Positions 1 to 8,831 of a stretch of 64,000 nt of DNA are shown piece by piece (position 1 is the stretch's first letter; each line of letters starts with the position of its first letter). Source of the stretch: Lachnospiraceae bacterium (lineage in GTDB: Bacteria; Bacillota; Clostridia; Lachnospirales; Lachnospiraceae); contig CABJAM010000007.1 of assembly GCA_902363555.1 (NCBI GenBank), positions 186,001 through 250,000 of the forward strand. The letters run 5' to 3'. The notes under the pieces were generated by a model. It was not told the DNA's origin. It saw nothing but the letters and a program-made list of their open reading frames with translations, and searched no databases. The translations under genes were made by a program, and so were the position numbers.

Positions 1-2
1 TG

Positions 3-446
3 ACGCCCAGAGACTCGGATAATCTTGTCATATGCCAGCTTTGTAAAAAAATGTTCCATATTCCCAAAACCGTGTCCATTGTCAATGACCCGAAGAAAAC
101 AGAATTTTTTTATAAAATGGGGATTGATTCCGTGGTCTGTACAACTAATATCATCACCGGCCTGATTGAACAGCAGGCCTTCATGGACGAGATGGCCACC
201 ATTATCCCCATCGGTGAGGGCAATCTGGGGCTGGCCGAGGTTCCCATTCCCATCACCTCACCGGCAGTGGGCAGGGAGCTTTCCCGGCTGGAGCTTCCAA
301 GAGATGTGATCATTGGCTGCATTCTAAGAAATGAACAAAATCTTATTCCGCGGGGGGATACCCGCATCCTCGCCGGCGACGTGGTCGTTTTGATCTCGTC
401 CAAAAAACAGGAGCTGGCAGCCATCAAAAAGCTGACCGGGAGGTGA
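3..446 (+). CDS. trkA: TrkA-type K+ uptake regulator, C-terminal part (5' end outside window)
   Basis: The reading frame is open to the left edge, so this is the tail of a longer gene. The visible part covers the end of an RCK/TrkA-N nucleotide-binding domain (the stretch around DSDNLVICQLCKK and SIVNDPKK) followed by a complete TrkA-C (RCK_C) domain ending in the usual AGDVVVLIS strand. TrkA proteins sit on the cytoplasmic face of TrkH/KtrB channels and gate them in response to nucleotides such as NAD(H) or ATP. The gene runs directly into trkH, and its stop overlaps that gene's ribosome binding site, so the two are one operon. The first methionine at 51 is internal and is not a real start. 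Confidence 0.9.
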   Translation, partial: TPRDSDNLVICQLCKKMFHIPKTVSIVNDPKKTEFFYKMGIDSVVCTTNIITGLIEQQAFMDEMATIIPIGEGNLGLAEVPIPITSPAVGRELSRLELPRDVIIGCILRNEQNLIPRGDTRILAGDVVVLISSKKQELAAIKKLTGR

Positions 447-451
447 TCGCT

Positions 452-1927
452 ATGTTAAAAATATTCCATGGCCGGAGCAATTGCGGCAAAATGGCCATTC
501 TTATCGGATTTTTAACCTACATGCCGCTGCTCGTACTGCCATTTTATCCGGAGGATGCCGTATATGCCATAGACTTTATCCTTCCGGCCACCGGTTCCGT
601 CCTGCTGGGCATACTTTTATGTTTGAAAAGACCTGTGACGTCGGATAGTGGATGGCGCAAAAATGTGCGCAGCAGCAGTCTGACCGTACTGTTTGCCTGG
701 GGGCTGGGATTTCTTATGGGAGCACTCCCCTTCATGCTTTCCGGACAGCTCCCGTTTGTGGGCGCACTGTTTGAATCGGTCAGCGGTTGGACGACCACAG
801 GACTGTCCGTCATGGATGTTTCCGAAACATCCCACATTTATCTGTTTCACCGCAGCTTTATGCAGTATTGCGGCGGCCTTGGTTTTATTACAATGATGAT
901 CATGCTTGTCCATGAAAAGCAGTCCAATAACCTGTTTTTAGCCGAAGGCCACCCGGATAAGCTGATGCCCAATATAAAAAAGACAGCCCGGACAATTTTT
1001 GAAATGTTCTTTGTCTTTTTACTCCTGGGAACAGCCGCCTACGCCGTGGCCGGCATGAATGTATTCGATGGCCTTCTCCATGCCATGTGCGCCCTGTCCA
1101 CCGGCGGATTTTCCACCCGCCTGGGCAGTATCGGCGAATACAACAACATTGCCATAGAGGTCATCACTCTGGCGCTCATGCTCATCGGTACAACCAATTT
1201 TGCAGTCCTGCTCCTGGCTGTAAAAGGAAAATGGAGGATGGTATTTAAGGTCAGCGAGCTGCGGTTTTTAGGCGTTTTGATGCTCCTGTTCCTCCCTATC
1301 CTCACCCTTTCTCTTCATATGCAGATGGGCCTGCCGCTGGGGCACAGTATCCGCAGCGCCTTTGTGGATGGTGTTTCCGCGCTGTCCACCACCGGTTTTT
1401 CCTCCATGGCTTACACCGGCTGGCCGCCTCTTTCTATTGGCCTTTTAATAATGCTCATGCTCATTGGCGGCGGCATAGGCTCCACTGCCGGCGGTCTGAA
1501 GCTGACCCGTGTCTACCTGCTTCTACGCATCGTCAAAGAAAATATATGCCGGAGGATTTCTCCGGCGCGCAGAGTCACGGCGCCTTATTATACAAAGGCT
1601 CAGGGCCGGACGAAAATCGACGCCTCCCTGGCTGGCGATACAACCGCTTTTATCGCCTGCTATCTGTTTATTTTTATTCTCGGCTCACTGCTCATCACCG
1701 TCACCGCCGGCTGCAGTCTCACCGACGCCATGTTTGAATTTTCATCCGCCCTTGGCACTGTAGGCCTTTCTATCGGAATTACGGGCCCAAATACCGGCAA
1801 TGCCACACTGATCATTGAAATCGTCGGCATGCTTATGGGCCGCCTGGAAATATTTATCGTACTCACAGCAATCCATTCCGGATTTTCTATTCTGAGGGAA
1901 AAGGCCGCCGGTACTTCGTCGGTGTGA
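452..1927 (+). CDS. trkH: TrkH family potassium channel subunit
   Basis: Integral membrane K+ translocating subunit of a Trk/Ktr system, about 491 residues, the usual family length. Four pore-loop repeats are visible, with filter motifs near SGWTTTGLS, LSTGGFSTR, LSTTGFSS and LGTVGLSIG, each flanked by hydrophobic helices. I chose ATG 452 rather than GTG 443 because the strong GGAGGTGA site at 439-446 lies at the right distance from 452 and would overlap the GTG. It is translationally coupled to trkA. The 3' end overlaps the convergent AraC gene by about 41 bp, which is unusual for a housekeeping gene. Confidence 0.93.
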   Translation: MLKIFHGRSNCGKMAILIGFLTYMPLLVLPFYPEDAVYAIDFILPATGSVLLGILLCLKRPVTSDSGWRKNVRSSSLTVLFAWGLGFLMGALPFMLSGQLPFVGALFESVSGWTTTGLSVMDVSETSHIYLFHRSFMQYCGGLGFITMMIMLVHEKQSNNLFLAEGHPDKLMPNIKKTARTIFEMFFVFLLLGTAAYAVAGMNVFDGLLHAMCALSTGGFSTRLGSIGEYNNIAIEVITLALMLIGTTNFAVLLLAVKGKWRMVFKVSELRFLGVLMLLFLPILTLSLHMQMGLPLGHSIRSAFVDGVSALSTTGFSSMAYTGWPPLSIGLLIMLMLIGGGIGSTAGGLKLTRVYLLLRIVKENICRRISPARRVTAPYYTKAQGRTKIDASLAGDTTAFIACYLFIFILGSLLITVTAGCSLTDAMFEFSSALGTVGLSIGITGPNTGNATLIIEIVGMLMGRLEIFIVLTAIHSGFSILREKAAGTSSV

Positions 1928-2792
1928 TGCCAAAATGCGCTTTGAACAGCCGATTAAAATTAGATAAATTGTCAAAGCCTGTATTTTCGGAAATACTCAG
2001 CACCGTATCCGAAGTTTCCCGCAGCAGCCGGGCCGCCTCCGAAAGCCGGTAATCGTTCACGTATCTCGAAAAGCTCACGCCGGTCATCTGCTTGAACCAG
2101 CGCATAAAATGGCTGGCGCTGTAGCCGCAGGCGCCCGAAGCCAGCTCAACCGTAAGGCGGCTCCGGTAATTGTGTTCGATGAGATCCAGCACCCCTTTAA
2201 GCTTATCCAGGTGTTCAGGGTTCGGCTCGGCCAGAACATGAACATAGCCGTATTCAAAAAGCGCCCCGAACATTTGGAGCACCAGCCCCCGCACACCCAG
2301 CTCAAAGCCGTACGGCCGCCCATCGCACAGCCGGTCCGCCTGATCCAGGCACCCGGCCACCTGCGCATACCCCGGCTGCCCCGGCGTCAACACCTGGGGC
2401 AGCGCCATCTGATGATTTTGCAGCGGCTGGAAATACTTTTGGCTGCACACATCCATATTCATATTTCCAAGGAAATTCAGGTCAAAAATAATATTCTCAT
2501 ATTCCATCCGACGCTGTGACAGGCGCTTTAGCCCATGAAGGCAGCCCGGAGGCACAAAGATAATATCTCCACCGTTTACCTCAAAGCTTTGGAGCCCGAC
2601 CTGAGCCATTCCGCCGCCCCGCTTCACATAGATGATCTCCATCGTATCCTGCCAGTGCAGCGGCACAAAGGCAAAATCCAGCGGTATCGTACAAGGGTAG
2701 ACATTATACGGGAAATAGGATTCTGTATGCTTTTTCGTCTCATGGTACCCCTCACTGTCTGTATTTTCTATTTTTTCACCAAAATTTTTCAT
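1887..2792 (-). CDS. AraC family regulator with N-terminal cupin domain
   Basis: A 301-residue protein with an N-terminal cupin-like sensing domain (residues about 30-150, with GGDIIFVPPGCLHGL typical of the sugar-binding pocket) and a C-terminal double helix-turn-helix AraC domain (about 195-300, with GYSASHFMRWFKQMTG and GFDNLSNFNRLFKAHFGITPTKYR). Such proteins usually activate sugar-use genes when their ligand binds. A good GGAGG site precedes ATG 2792. The gene faces away from glgP, which starts 180 bp away, so control of glgP is possible but is only an inference from position. Confidence 0.88.
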   Translation of the reverse strand: MKNFGEKIENTDSEGYHETKKHTESYFPYNVYPCTIPLDFAFVPLHWQDTMEIIYVKRGGGMAQVGLQSFEVNGGDIIFVPPGCLHGLKRLSQRRMEYENIIFDLNFLGNMNMDVCSQKYFQPLQNHQMALPQVLTPGQPGYAQVAGCLDQADRLCDGRPYGFELGVRGLVLQMFGALFEYGYVHVLAEPNPEHLDKLKGVLDLIEHNYRSRLTVELASGACGYSASHFMRWFKQMTGVSFSRYVNDYRLSEAARLLRETSDTVLSISENTGFDNLSNFNRLFKAHFGITPTKYRRPFPSE

Positions 2793-2915
2793 AAATTTAA
2801 CCTCCGGTTCACAGGAACGTCACGCTCTTTAACTATGATAGAATTGTATTATACTTTGCGGGTATTCTACAAGTATTTTTCGTCAGAAAGTGTTAAATAT
2901 TAAATAACCATTAGC

Positions 2916-2940
2916 AACAGTTCAGATGTGCTGAGCTGTT
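2916..2940. repeat. 27-bp palindrome family, copy 1 (terminator-like, upstream of glgP)
   Basis: Inverted repeat with 10-bp arms (AACAGTTCAG / CTGAGCTGTT) around a 5-base loop, followed by TCAATTTTT. It belongs to a dispersed family of similar palindromes in this window. As RNA it could form a weak terminator or attenuator in the glgP leader. Confidence 0.6.
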
Positions 2941-2972
2941 TCAATTTTTGATTTACAGAAAGGAGTTTCCTT

Positions 2973-5225
2973 ATGATCGAACAAAGAATTGAAGCTATAT
3001 GTCATAAAACCATAGACAACTGCTCAGATGAGGAGCTTTACTCAGCGCTGTTAGTGCTTGTCAAAGAAGAAAGCGGCCAGCACGTCACGCCGGTAACGGG
3101 CCGCAAGCTGTATTATATTTCGGCCGAATTTCTCATAGGAAAGCTGCTGAGCAATAACCTGATCAATCTTGGGCTTTACGATGAGGTGCGGGATTGTTTA
3201 AAATCTCATGGAAAAAGCCTGGCGCAGTTGGAGGAAATGGAACCGGAGCCCAGCCTTGGCAATGGCGGGCTGGGCCGTCTGGCTTCCTGCTTTTTGGATT
3301 CCCTGGCAACCTTAAATCTTCCCGGCGACGGCATCGGCCTGCGCTATCACTGCGGCCTGTTCCACCAAAGCTTCGCCGATGGCGTTCAGAATGAATCCCC
3401 CGATTTATGGCTGACCAAAGACTGCTGGGCCGACCGGACAGAAAAAACCTATACCGTCCGCCTGGCAGACAGAGAATACAGCGCCCACCTGTATACCATA
3501 TCCGTCATCGGCTATGAAGGCCGCGTTAACCGGTTGAATCTGTTCGATATTGACACGGTGGACGAAGCCCTGATCCGGGAAGGGATTTCCTTTGACAAAA
3601 CAGCTATTGATAAAAACCTGACCTTATTCCTCTATCCCGATGACAGTGACGACGATGGACGTCTGCTGCGCATTTACCAGCAGTATCTTATGGTCAGCGC
3701 CGGAGCTCAGCTCATCTTGGAGGAATGCGCCGGGCGTGGATGCGATTTCCACAATCTGGCCGACTATGCGGCAATCCAGATCAATGACACGCACCCGTCC
3801 ATGGTCATCCCGGAGCTGATCCGTCTGCTTACACAAAAAGGCATCGGCTTTGAGGAAGCCGTGGATATTGTCACACAGGTATGCGCCTACACCAATCATA
3901 CGATTCTGGCCGAAGCACTGGAAACGTGGCCATTGGCATTTCTTGAAAAGGTGGTGCCCCAGCTTGTGCCAGTGATCCGTCAATTGGATGAAATGGCCAA
4001 AAGCCGTAGCGAGGATGCATCCACAGCCATTATCGACGATGACGGACATGTCCACATGGCTCATATGGATATCCACTTTACCCACAGCACCAACGGTGTG
4101 GCGGCACTTCATACGGAAATTTTAAAGGACAGCGAGCTGCATAATTTTTATGAGCTCTATCCGGAAAAGTTTAATAATAAAACCAACGGTATCACCTTCC
4201 GGCGCTGGCTTATGGCCTGCAATCCCCGTCTCTGCGCCCTGATCGAGAAGCTGATCGGACCGGGATTTAAAAAGGATGCCTCGCAGCTTCGGCGCCTGGC
4301 CGGTTTTAAAAATGATACGTGGGTACTGGAGCAGCTCATCCAGATCAAGACTGCCAATAAACAGGATTTGGCCCGGTGGCTTTACAGCAGCCAGGGGATT
4401 TCTGTCAACACCAACGCTATGTTTTCCATCCAGTCCAAACGGCTCCACGAATACAAGCGCCAGCAATTAAACCTGCTGTATTTGATCCATCAGTACTTTG
4501 AAATCAAGGCCGGCCATCTTCCAGCCGCCCCTATGGTGGCTGTATTCGGAGCTAAAGCTGCCCCGGCCTATACCATTGCCAAGGACATCATTCACGCCCT
4601 GCTGACCCTTTCACGTGTATTCGCCGCCGATGCGCAGGTTTCCCGCTGGATTCAGATCGTTCTTGTGGAAAATTACAATGTCAGCGCCGCTGAGAAAATG
4701 ATTCCAGCCTGCGACCTGTCCGAGCAGATCAGTCTGGCGTCCAAGGAGGCCTCCGGCACCGGTAATATGAAGTTCATGTTAAACGGCGCCCTGACCCTGG
4801 GCACGATGGACGGCGCCAATGTGGAGATCGCGGATCTTGTGGGGGATGAAAATATTTATATTTTCGGCCGCAGCAGCAAACAGGTCATCCACCGCTATGC
4901 CGCCAGGGATTACGCGGCCGCGGACTGGTATGAGGCCGATCCCAATATCCGCCGCGCTGTGGACTTTATCACCGGTGATGCCATGTGCGCCGCCGGCCAT
5001 CGCGAAAGTCTCACCCGCCTGCGTTCGGAACTGATCTCAAAAGACTGGTTCCAGACATTCCCGGATTTCAACGCCTATGTAGTCCGCAAAAATCAGGCCA
5101 TTGCCGATTACGCCGCAGATCCTATGCTCTGGGCACGCAAAGCGCTCATCAACATCAGCGAGGCAGGCTACTTCTCTTCTGACCGGACTATCGCCGAATA
5201 TAATAACGAGATCTGGCACCTGTAA
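2973..5225 (+). CDS. glgP: Glycogen/maltodextrin phosphorylase
   Basis: Cytosolic PLP enzyme (GT35) that releases glucose 1-phosphate from alpha-1,4-glucans. At 750 residues it is close to clostridial phosphorylases and shorter than the roughly 815 of the E. coli enzymes. The pyridoxal phosphate signature EASGTGNMKFMLNG with its lysine is intact, as are PSLGNGGLGRLASC near the N-terminus and NGITFRRWL in the middle. A clear AAAGGAG site precedes ATG 2973. No other glycogen genes are adjacent. It stands as a single transcription unit ended by a strong hairpin at about 5299-5342. Confidence 0.95.
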   Translation: MIEQRIEAICHKTIDNCSDEELYSALLVLVKEESGQHVTPVTGRKLYYISAEFLIGKLLSNNLINLGLYDEVRDCLKSHGKSLAQLEEMEPEPSLGNGGLGRLASCFLDSLATLNLPGDGIGLRYHCGLFHQSFADGVQNESPDLWLTKDCWADRTEKTYTVRLADREYSAHLYTISVIGYEGRVNRLNLFDIDTVDEALIREGISFDKTAIDKNLTLFLYPDDSDDDGRLLRIYQQYLMVSAGAQLILEECAGRGCDFHNLADYAAIQINDTHPSMVIPELIRLLTQKGIGFEEAVDIVTQVCAYTNHTILAEALETWPLAFLEKVVPQLVPVIRQLDEMAKSRSEDASTAIIDDDGHVHMAHMDIHFTHSTNGVAALHTEILKDSELHNFYELYPEKFNNKTNGITFRRWLMACNPRLCALIEKLIGPGFKKDASQLRRLAGFKNDTWVLEQLIQIKTANKQDLARWLYSSQGISVNTNAMFSIQSKRLHEYKRQQLNLLYLIHQYFEIKAGHLPAAPMVAVFGAKAAPAYTIAKDIIHALLTLSRVFAADAQVSRWIQIVLVENYNVSAAEKMIPACDLSEQISLASKEASGTGNMKFMLNGALTLGTMDGANVEIADLVGDENIYIFGRSSKQVIHRYAARDYAAADWYEADPNIRRAVDFITGDAMCAAGHRESLTRLRSELISKDWFQTFPDFNAYVVRKNQAIADYAADPMLWARKALINISEAGYFSSDRTIAEYNNEIWHL

Positions 5226-5298
5226 AAATCCAGTGCCTCCTGGCGTAGATAGCGGGTGCTATAACACGGCGCATTTCCGCCGGGGGGTACTGGCAATA

Positions 5299-5345
5299 CA
5301 GCCAGGGGATGGAAAACGCATCGGTCTTCCATCCCCTGGCTGTTT
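5299..5345. terminator. Rho-independent terminator after glgP
   Basis: The inverted repeat CAGCCAGGGGATGGAA / TTCCATCCCCTGGCTG has a perfect arm of about 16 bp and is followed by TTT. It lies 75 bp downstream of the glgP stop. Confidence 0.85.
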
Positions 5346-5409
5346 ATGCTTTGCCTGTCGTGTATCATCTGCAATGCTGCATTGGGCATCTATGCTTCAT
5401 CTAATCTTA

Positions 5410-5437
5410 TAACAGTTTCAGAGGGGCCGAACTGTTA
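5410..5437. repeat. 27-bp palindrome family, copy 2
   Basis: TAACAGTTTCAGAG and its near complement GGCCGAACTGTTA form an imperfect palindrome. It abuts the 3' end of the DUF4097 gene, whose stop is at 5439, so it could act as that operon's transcript end. Confidence 0.6.
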
Positions 5438-5438
5438 C

Positions 5439-6515
5439 CTAATCTTCTTTAGATATGGTGATATTTCCCGATGAACAATAGACCTTGATCTCATTGTCAT
5501 CATTTCTGTCGGCCACATAGCTGGAACCCACATTTGCCTTGCCCTTTTTACCGCCATCCTTCAGACGCACATCGCCAAAATCAGTTTCCAGATTAAAGCT
5601 GTACGTTTCCGGATCATCCTTCAGGCGGATATCCACATCACCAAAGGAATTTTCAATATCTATAAATCCCAGCACGGCATTTCCCGCCTCAAAATCCCCG
5701 CTGCTCAGAGATATTTCGCCATTGCTGTTGATTAGCGTATCAAGGGTCACTTCACCGAAGGAATTTATAACCTTGAGCGTTTTAGCATCCAGAACATCCG
5801 ATTTGACATTTCCCGAGCTCAGCGTAATTTCTGCGGTATCGGCGGTAATGCTTTCGCAGTTAATATTTCCAAAGCTGTTGACAATGGTTACATCCTTGCC
5901 ACGGATCGATCCGCCGGTTATATTTCCCGAGCTCAGCGAGGCTTCAAACGTATCGCCCTCAAAATCCTCCATATCCAGATTTCCGAAGCTGAGGTTTAAC
6001 ACAAGCTCCTTTGCCGAGAGGGTATCCAGCTTCACATTTCCACTGCTGTTGGAAAGATGCACCCATTCAAAATATACATCCTCCGGAACATATAGATTTA
6101 CATAATAGCTCTCACTATTGATCGTGAAAAAGTTCATACCAGAGTTTGTGAAGAAATTGAAAAACGAGTTTGTTCTTTTTTCTTCAAATTCTGTAAGCTT
6201 AAATGTATTATCCTTGACTCCGTAAGTCGGCTCTTTTCCAACGGCCATCAGCCGGTATTCCAGATAATACCCGTCCGATGGAACGAGACGGATATCTGCA
6301 AAACCAACTGTGACATCCAGCTTCGTAAATGCGTTCAATTCGGTCTTTTCCAGAGTATAGACGGAATTTGAATCGTTGCTGTTGGCCGCATGGATACCTC
6401 TGCTATTAATATAAAAGCCCGGACGGCCGCCCAGTATATATCCAAGGCCGCCTACCAGCAGGCCCATAGCCATAAAGCACAGGGCGATCACTACAAAAAT
6501 CTTACTTTTTTTCAT
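5439..6515 (-). CDS. DUF4097 beta-strand repeat protein, membrane anchored
   Basis: A 358-residue protein with one N-terminal membrane segment (residues about 5-28) and a long extracytoplasmic region of repeated short beta-strand units of the SSGNV / NSFGDV type, alternating about every 20 residues, as in the DUF4097 putative-adhesin or polymer-binding family. The biochemical role of this family is not established. It overlaps the DUF1700 gene by 14 bp, giving translational coupling in a PadR-DUF1700-DUF4097 operon, an arrangement common in Firmicutes and often linked to envelope stress. ATG 6515 is preceded by a GGAGG inside the upstream gene. Confidence 0.88.
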   Translation of the reverse strand: MKKSKIFVVIALCFMAMGLLVGGLGYILGGRPGFYINSRGIHAANSNDSNSVYTLEKTELNAFTKLDVTVGFADIRLVPSDGYYLEYRLMAVGKEPTYGVKDNTFKLTEFEEKRTNSFFNFFTNSGMNFFTINSESYYVNLYVPEDVYFEWVHLSNSSGNVKLDTLSAKELVLNLSFGNLDMEDFEGDTFEASLSSGNITGGSIRGKDVTIVNSFGNINCESITADTAEITLSSGNVKSDVLDAKTLKVINSFGEVTLDTLINSNGEISLSSGDFEAGNAVLGFIDIENSFGDVDIRLKDDPETYSFNLETDFGDVRLKDGGKKGKANVGSSYVADRNDDNEIKVYCSSGNITISKED

Positions 6516-7095
6516 TTCTACGGCCTCCCTTCACCATACGTGCAAATAAATGTCCGACGGCTCCCAGGAACCATCTCAGCAGCTTTATACTGCCCATAGC
6601 TACAAGAATGCAAAGTCCTATACAAAACAGCGCCAGGCCTAAAGTCGCCAGGCCGTTCATCGGCGATACAAAGAGCAGGCAGACACTGCCGATAAAGCCC
6701 ACAACCGATGTGACAGCCATAACCACAGCCACCAGGACAATACTGAATACAACGACCAGCGCTGCAAAAAGAAGGGCCAGGACCACGATCACCGCAGCCA
6801 GGGCCAATGGCAGGCCGATCGGTGCTGCAAAGACACCTAAAATGCCCACCCATACAGCGTTCAGCCCCCGTTTCACACTCTTTTGGGGATTTTCAGCACT
6901 TTTCACGGCCATATCCATAAGGATCTGCCGGGCCGCAACCTCCGGCGATCCCAGGTCCTCGATGGCCTGCTGTTCATTTTCAGGGCCCGCCTCGTCAAAG
7001 TATTCCTCAAAATACTCCATGGCCCGTTCATAATCTTCTCTGGGCAGCCTGCGCAGTTGTACCGCCAGAGCTTCCATATACGCGTCCTTATTCAT
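6502..7095 (-). CDS. DUF1700 membrane protein
   Basis: A 197-residue protein with a cytoplasmic N-terminal region (LRRLPREDYERAMEYFEEYFDEAG, the hallmark of DUF1700) followed by four or so hydrophobic helices (residues about 75-180). The start is ATG 7095, which overlaps the end of the PadR gene (stop at 7088-7090) and has GGAGG upstream; the longer open frame to 7233 has no ribosome site and runs through PadR. The family is thought to work with DUF4097 partners, but its function is unknown. Confidence 0.88.
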   Translation of the reverse strand: MNKDAYMEALAVQLRRLPREDYERAMEYFEEYFDEAGPENEQQAIEDLGSPEVAARQILMDMAVKSAENPQKSVKRGLNAVWVGILGVFAAPIGLPLALAAVIVVLALLFAALVVVFSIVLVAVVMAVTSVVGFIGSVCLLFVSPMNGLATLGLALFCIGLCILVAMGSIKLLRWFLGAVGHLFARMVKGGRRNEKK

Positions 7096-7408
7096 TTGCC
7101 GCACCTCCGTTAACAATTTCATCAATGGCCGCCTTATAAGTCTCCCACTCCTCACACAGTTCCCGAAACTGCGACAGCCCTTCTTCAGTAATCCGGTAAT
7201 ACTTCCGGTTTCTTCCCTGATACTGCTGGTCATAGGTGATCAGATAGTTATTCTCCTGGAGCCGTCTCAGTATGGGATATAAGGTGGAATCCTTCGTATT
7301 TGACGCCCGCTTGATGATCTGGCTGATCTGATAGCCGTAGGCGTCGCCCCTGGCGATCACCGACAAAACAAGAAAATCCATCATCGGGGCGTTGAGCGTA
7401 AAAATCAT
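7088..7408 (-). CDS. PadR family transcriptional regulator
   Basis: A 106-residue winged-helix regulator. The N-terminal core DFLVLSVIARGDAYGYQISQIIK and the wing DSTLYPILRRLQENNYLI are typical of PadR, followed by a short C-terminal dimerisation helix. I chose ATG 7408 because AAAGGAG lies 7 bases upstream; the TTG at 7426 would sit ahead of this site. It is the first gene of its operon and probably represses its own promoter at 7462-7490, where ATGT/ACAT half sites are found. Confidence 0.92.
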   Translation of the reverse strand: MIFTLNAPMMDFLVLSVIARGDAYGYQISQIIKRASNTKDSTLYPILRRLQENNYLITYDQQYQGRNRKYYRITEEGLSQFRELCEEWETYKAAIDEIVNGGAANE

Positions 7409-7445
7409 GGCTTCCACTCCTTTCAATATATTTTCATTACGTATA

Positions 7446-7490
7446 TATGTAACTTACACATATTATATTCTGTATAATATATTTTGTCAA
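7446..7490 (-). promoter_or_regulatory. SigmaA promoter and likely PadR operator
   Basis: Reading on the minus strand, TTGACA (7485-7490) and TATAAT (7462-7467) are perfect consensus boxes with a 17-bp spacer. Just downstream an AT-rich dyad of ATGT and ACAT half sites (about 7446-7462) overlaps the -10 edge, as in PadR-type autoregulation. The operator role is inferred. Confidence 0.8.
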
Positions 7491-7527
7491 CACATATACA
7501 GAAAATATTTATATATTTTTTCTCAGG

Positions 7528-7735
7528 CCTGGGGCGTTGCTTCGCGCATTCGTCGTGGCTTCGTGCATCCGGTTCCGCTCCACCGGATCGCGGCAGCCGC
7601 CGAAAAGGTGAGCGAGCTCCCCTTTATGGCTCGTTGCTTCGCGCACCCGTCTCCGCTTCGCTACGACAGGTCGCGGCAGTCGCCACAAAGGTGAGCAAGC
7701 TCCCCTTTGTGGCTCGTTGCTTCGCGCAAAAAAGG
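7528..7735. repeat. GC-rich intergenic repeat family, two tandem units
   Basis: Two units of about 100 bp share GTTGCTTCGCGCA, CCGCTTCGCT, GGTCGCGGCAGTCGCC and a palindromic AAAGGTGAGC / GCTCCCCTTT. Both strands read as open frames, but these are not genes. The same units recur in tandem at 24060-24250, with degenerate pieces near 37970 and 44740. The rest of the 7491-7848 interval shows no gene. Confidence 0.75.
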
Positions 7736-7848
7736 CTGCGGCAATTATGCGAGTGTTTATCACATGATTGCTACAACCTTTTTTATTGGTTCGTATAGCA
7801 GATTTTTTGCAGTCTCGTGAGAGTACAGATTTCACGAAATTCTCCGTT

Positions 7849-8763
7849 CTATATTACAGGCATTTTGCACAAAAGCTGTAAATATGGCTGCTCACCTTTT
7901 TTTATAAGCTGCGCCGATAAGCTGCCGCCCATTTTTTCCGTCAACTGTCTGGCGATGGTCAGGCCAAGGCCGGTGTTTCCGTGGCTTCGGGCGCTGTCGC
8001 TCATATAAAAGCGCTCGAAAATCCGGGATACATCGGACGCATCGATGACCGTCGTATCATTTTCAAATGTTATGTCAACTGATTGCCCGTCAGTCTCCAG
8101 GCGGACCGAAAATGTATACTCCGCATACCGCACTGCATTTTGCAGGAAATTGTAAAAAACCCGTTCCAGCCCATCCGGGTCAGCCATGACCATACATGGC
8201 AGCTCCGGAATGTGGATGTCTACCGCCAGTGACCGTTTTTCCAAAACCTGATAAAAGCCTACGATACTTTCCCGAAGCAGCTTCCCGATATCCACAGGCA
8301 CAAGGTTTAATGGATAATCATCCGCAGTTAATCTGGACAAATCATAAAACTGATGAATGAGCCGCTGCAAATAGTGCGCTTTATTCTTCACAACCGCTAA
8401 AGACTCCCGGTCATCATCATCCAGCTTTGATGTATCGATCAATTCCAGATACCCAAGCACCGATGTGAGCGGTGTCCGAAGATCATGGCTGATATTTTCT
8501 ATCTGGCTCTGAAAGGCCTGCTCCCGCTGTCTGTAATTCATATGGGCCCTGCGTATGGCATCCAACGCCTCATTGATCGTCATCAGAAGCTTTTCCATAT
8601 CCTTATCCGGAGCTTCCAGCTTAACAATATAATTTTCTTCAATCTGCGCAGAAATCTCCAGAAGCTGGGTATTTGCCCGGCGTATCGTCCGCTTTAAAGC
8701 CAGGTAACGCATAAGTAACCAGAGCGCGGCCAGACTGACCATGAGCAATATGGCAATATACAT
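7849..8763 (-). CDS. Sensor histidine kinase
   Basis: A 304-residue kinase with a single N-terminal membrane helix (residues 2-24), no recognisable extracellular sensor, a HisKA domain with the phosphorylated histidine in SHDLRTPLTSVLGYLEL, and an ATP-binding domain ending in the G2 box HGNTGLGLTIARQL. Small kinases of this shape pair with OmpR regulators and BcrA-type ABC transporters in antibiotic-peptide sensing. It is the last gene of a set whose response regulator lies at 11308-12003. AAAGGAG precedes ATG 8763. Confidence 0.9.
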   Translation of the reverse strand: MYIAILLMVSLAALWLLMRYLALKRTIRRANTQLLEISAQIEENYIVKLEAPDKDMEKLLMTINEALDAIRRAHMNYRQREQAFQSQIENISHDLRTPLTSVLGYLELIDTSKLDDDDRESLAVVKNKAHYLQRLIHQFYDLSRLTADDYPLNLVPVDIGKLLRESIVGFYQVLEKRSLAVDIHIPELPCMVMADPDGLERVFYNFLQNAVRYAEYTFSVRLETDGQSVDITFENDTTVIDASDVSRIFERFYMSDSARSHGNTGLGLTIARQLTEKMGGSLSAQLIKKGEQPYLQLLCKMPVI

Positions 8764-8831
8764 AGCATCACACTCCTTTTGCGCGTCGTTTCACAGTCAT
8801 TTATTAGTAATGCCCGTCTGAACGGTTACAT

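Noticed and set aside
7528..7735. Long open frames on both strands through the GC-rich units
   Set aside because: They come from the repeat's base composition, change with each unit, and have no ribosome site or recognisable domain.
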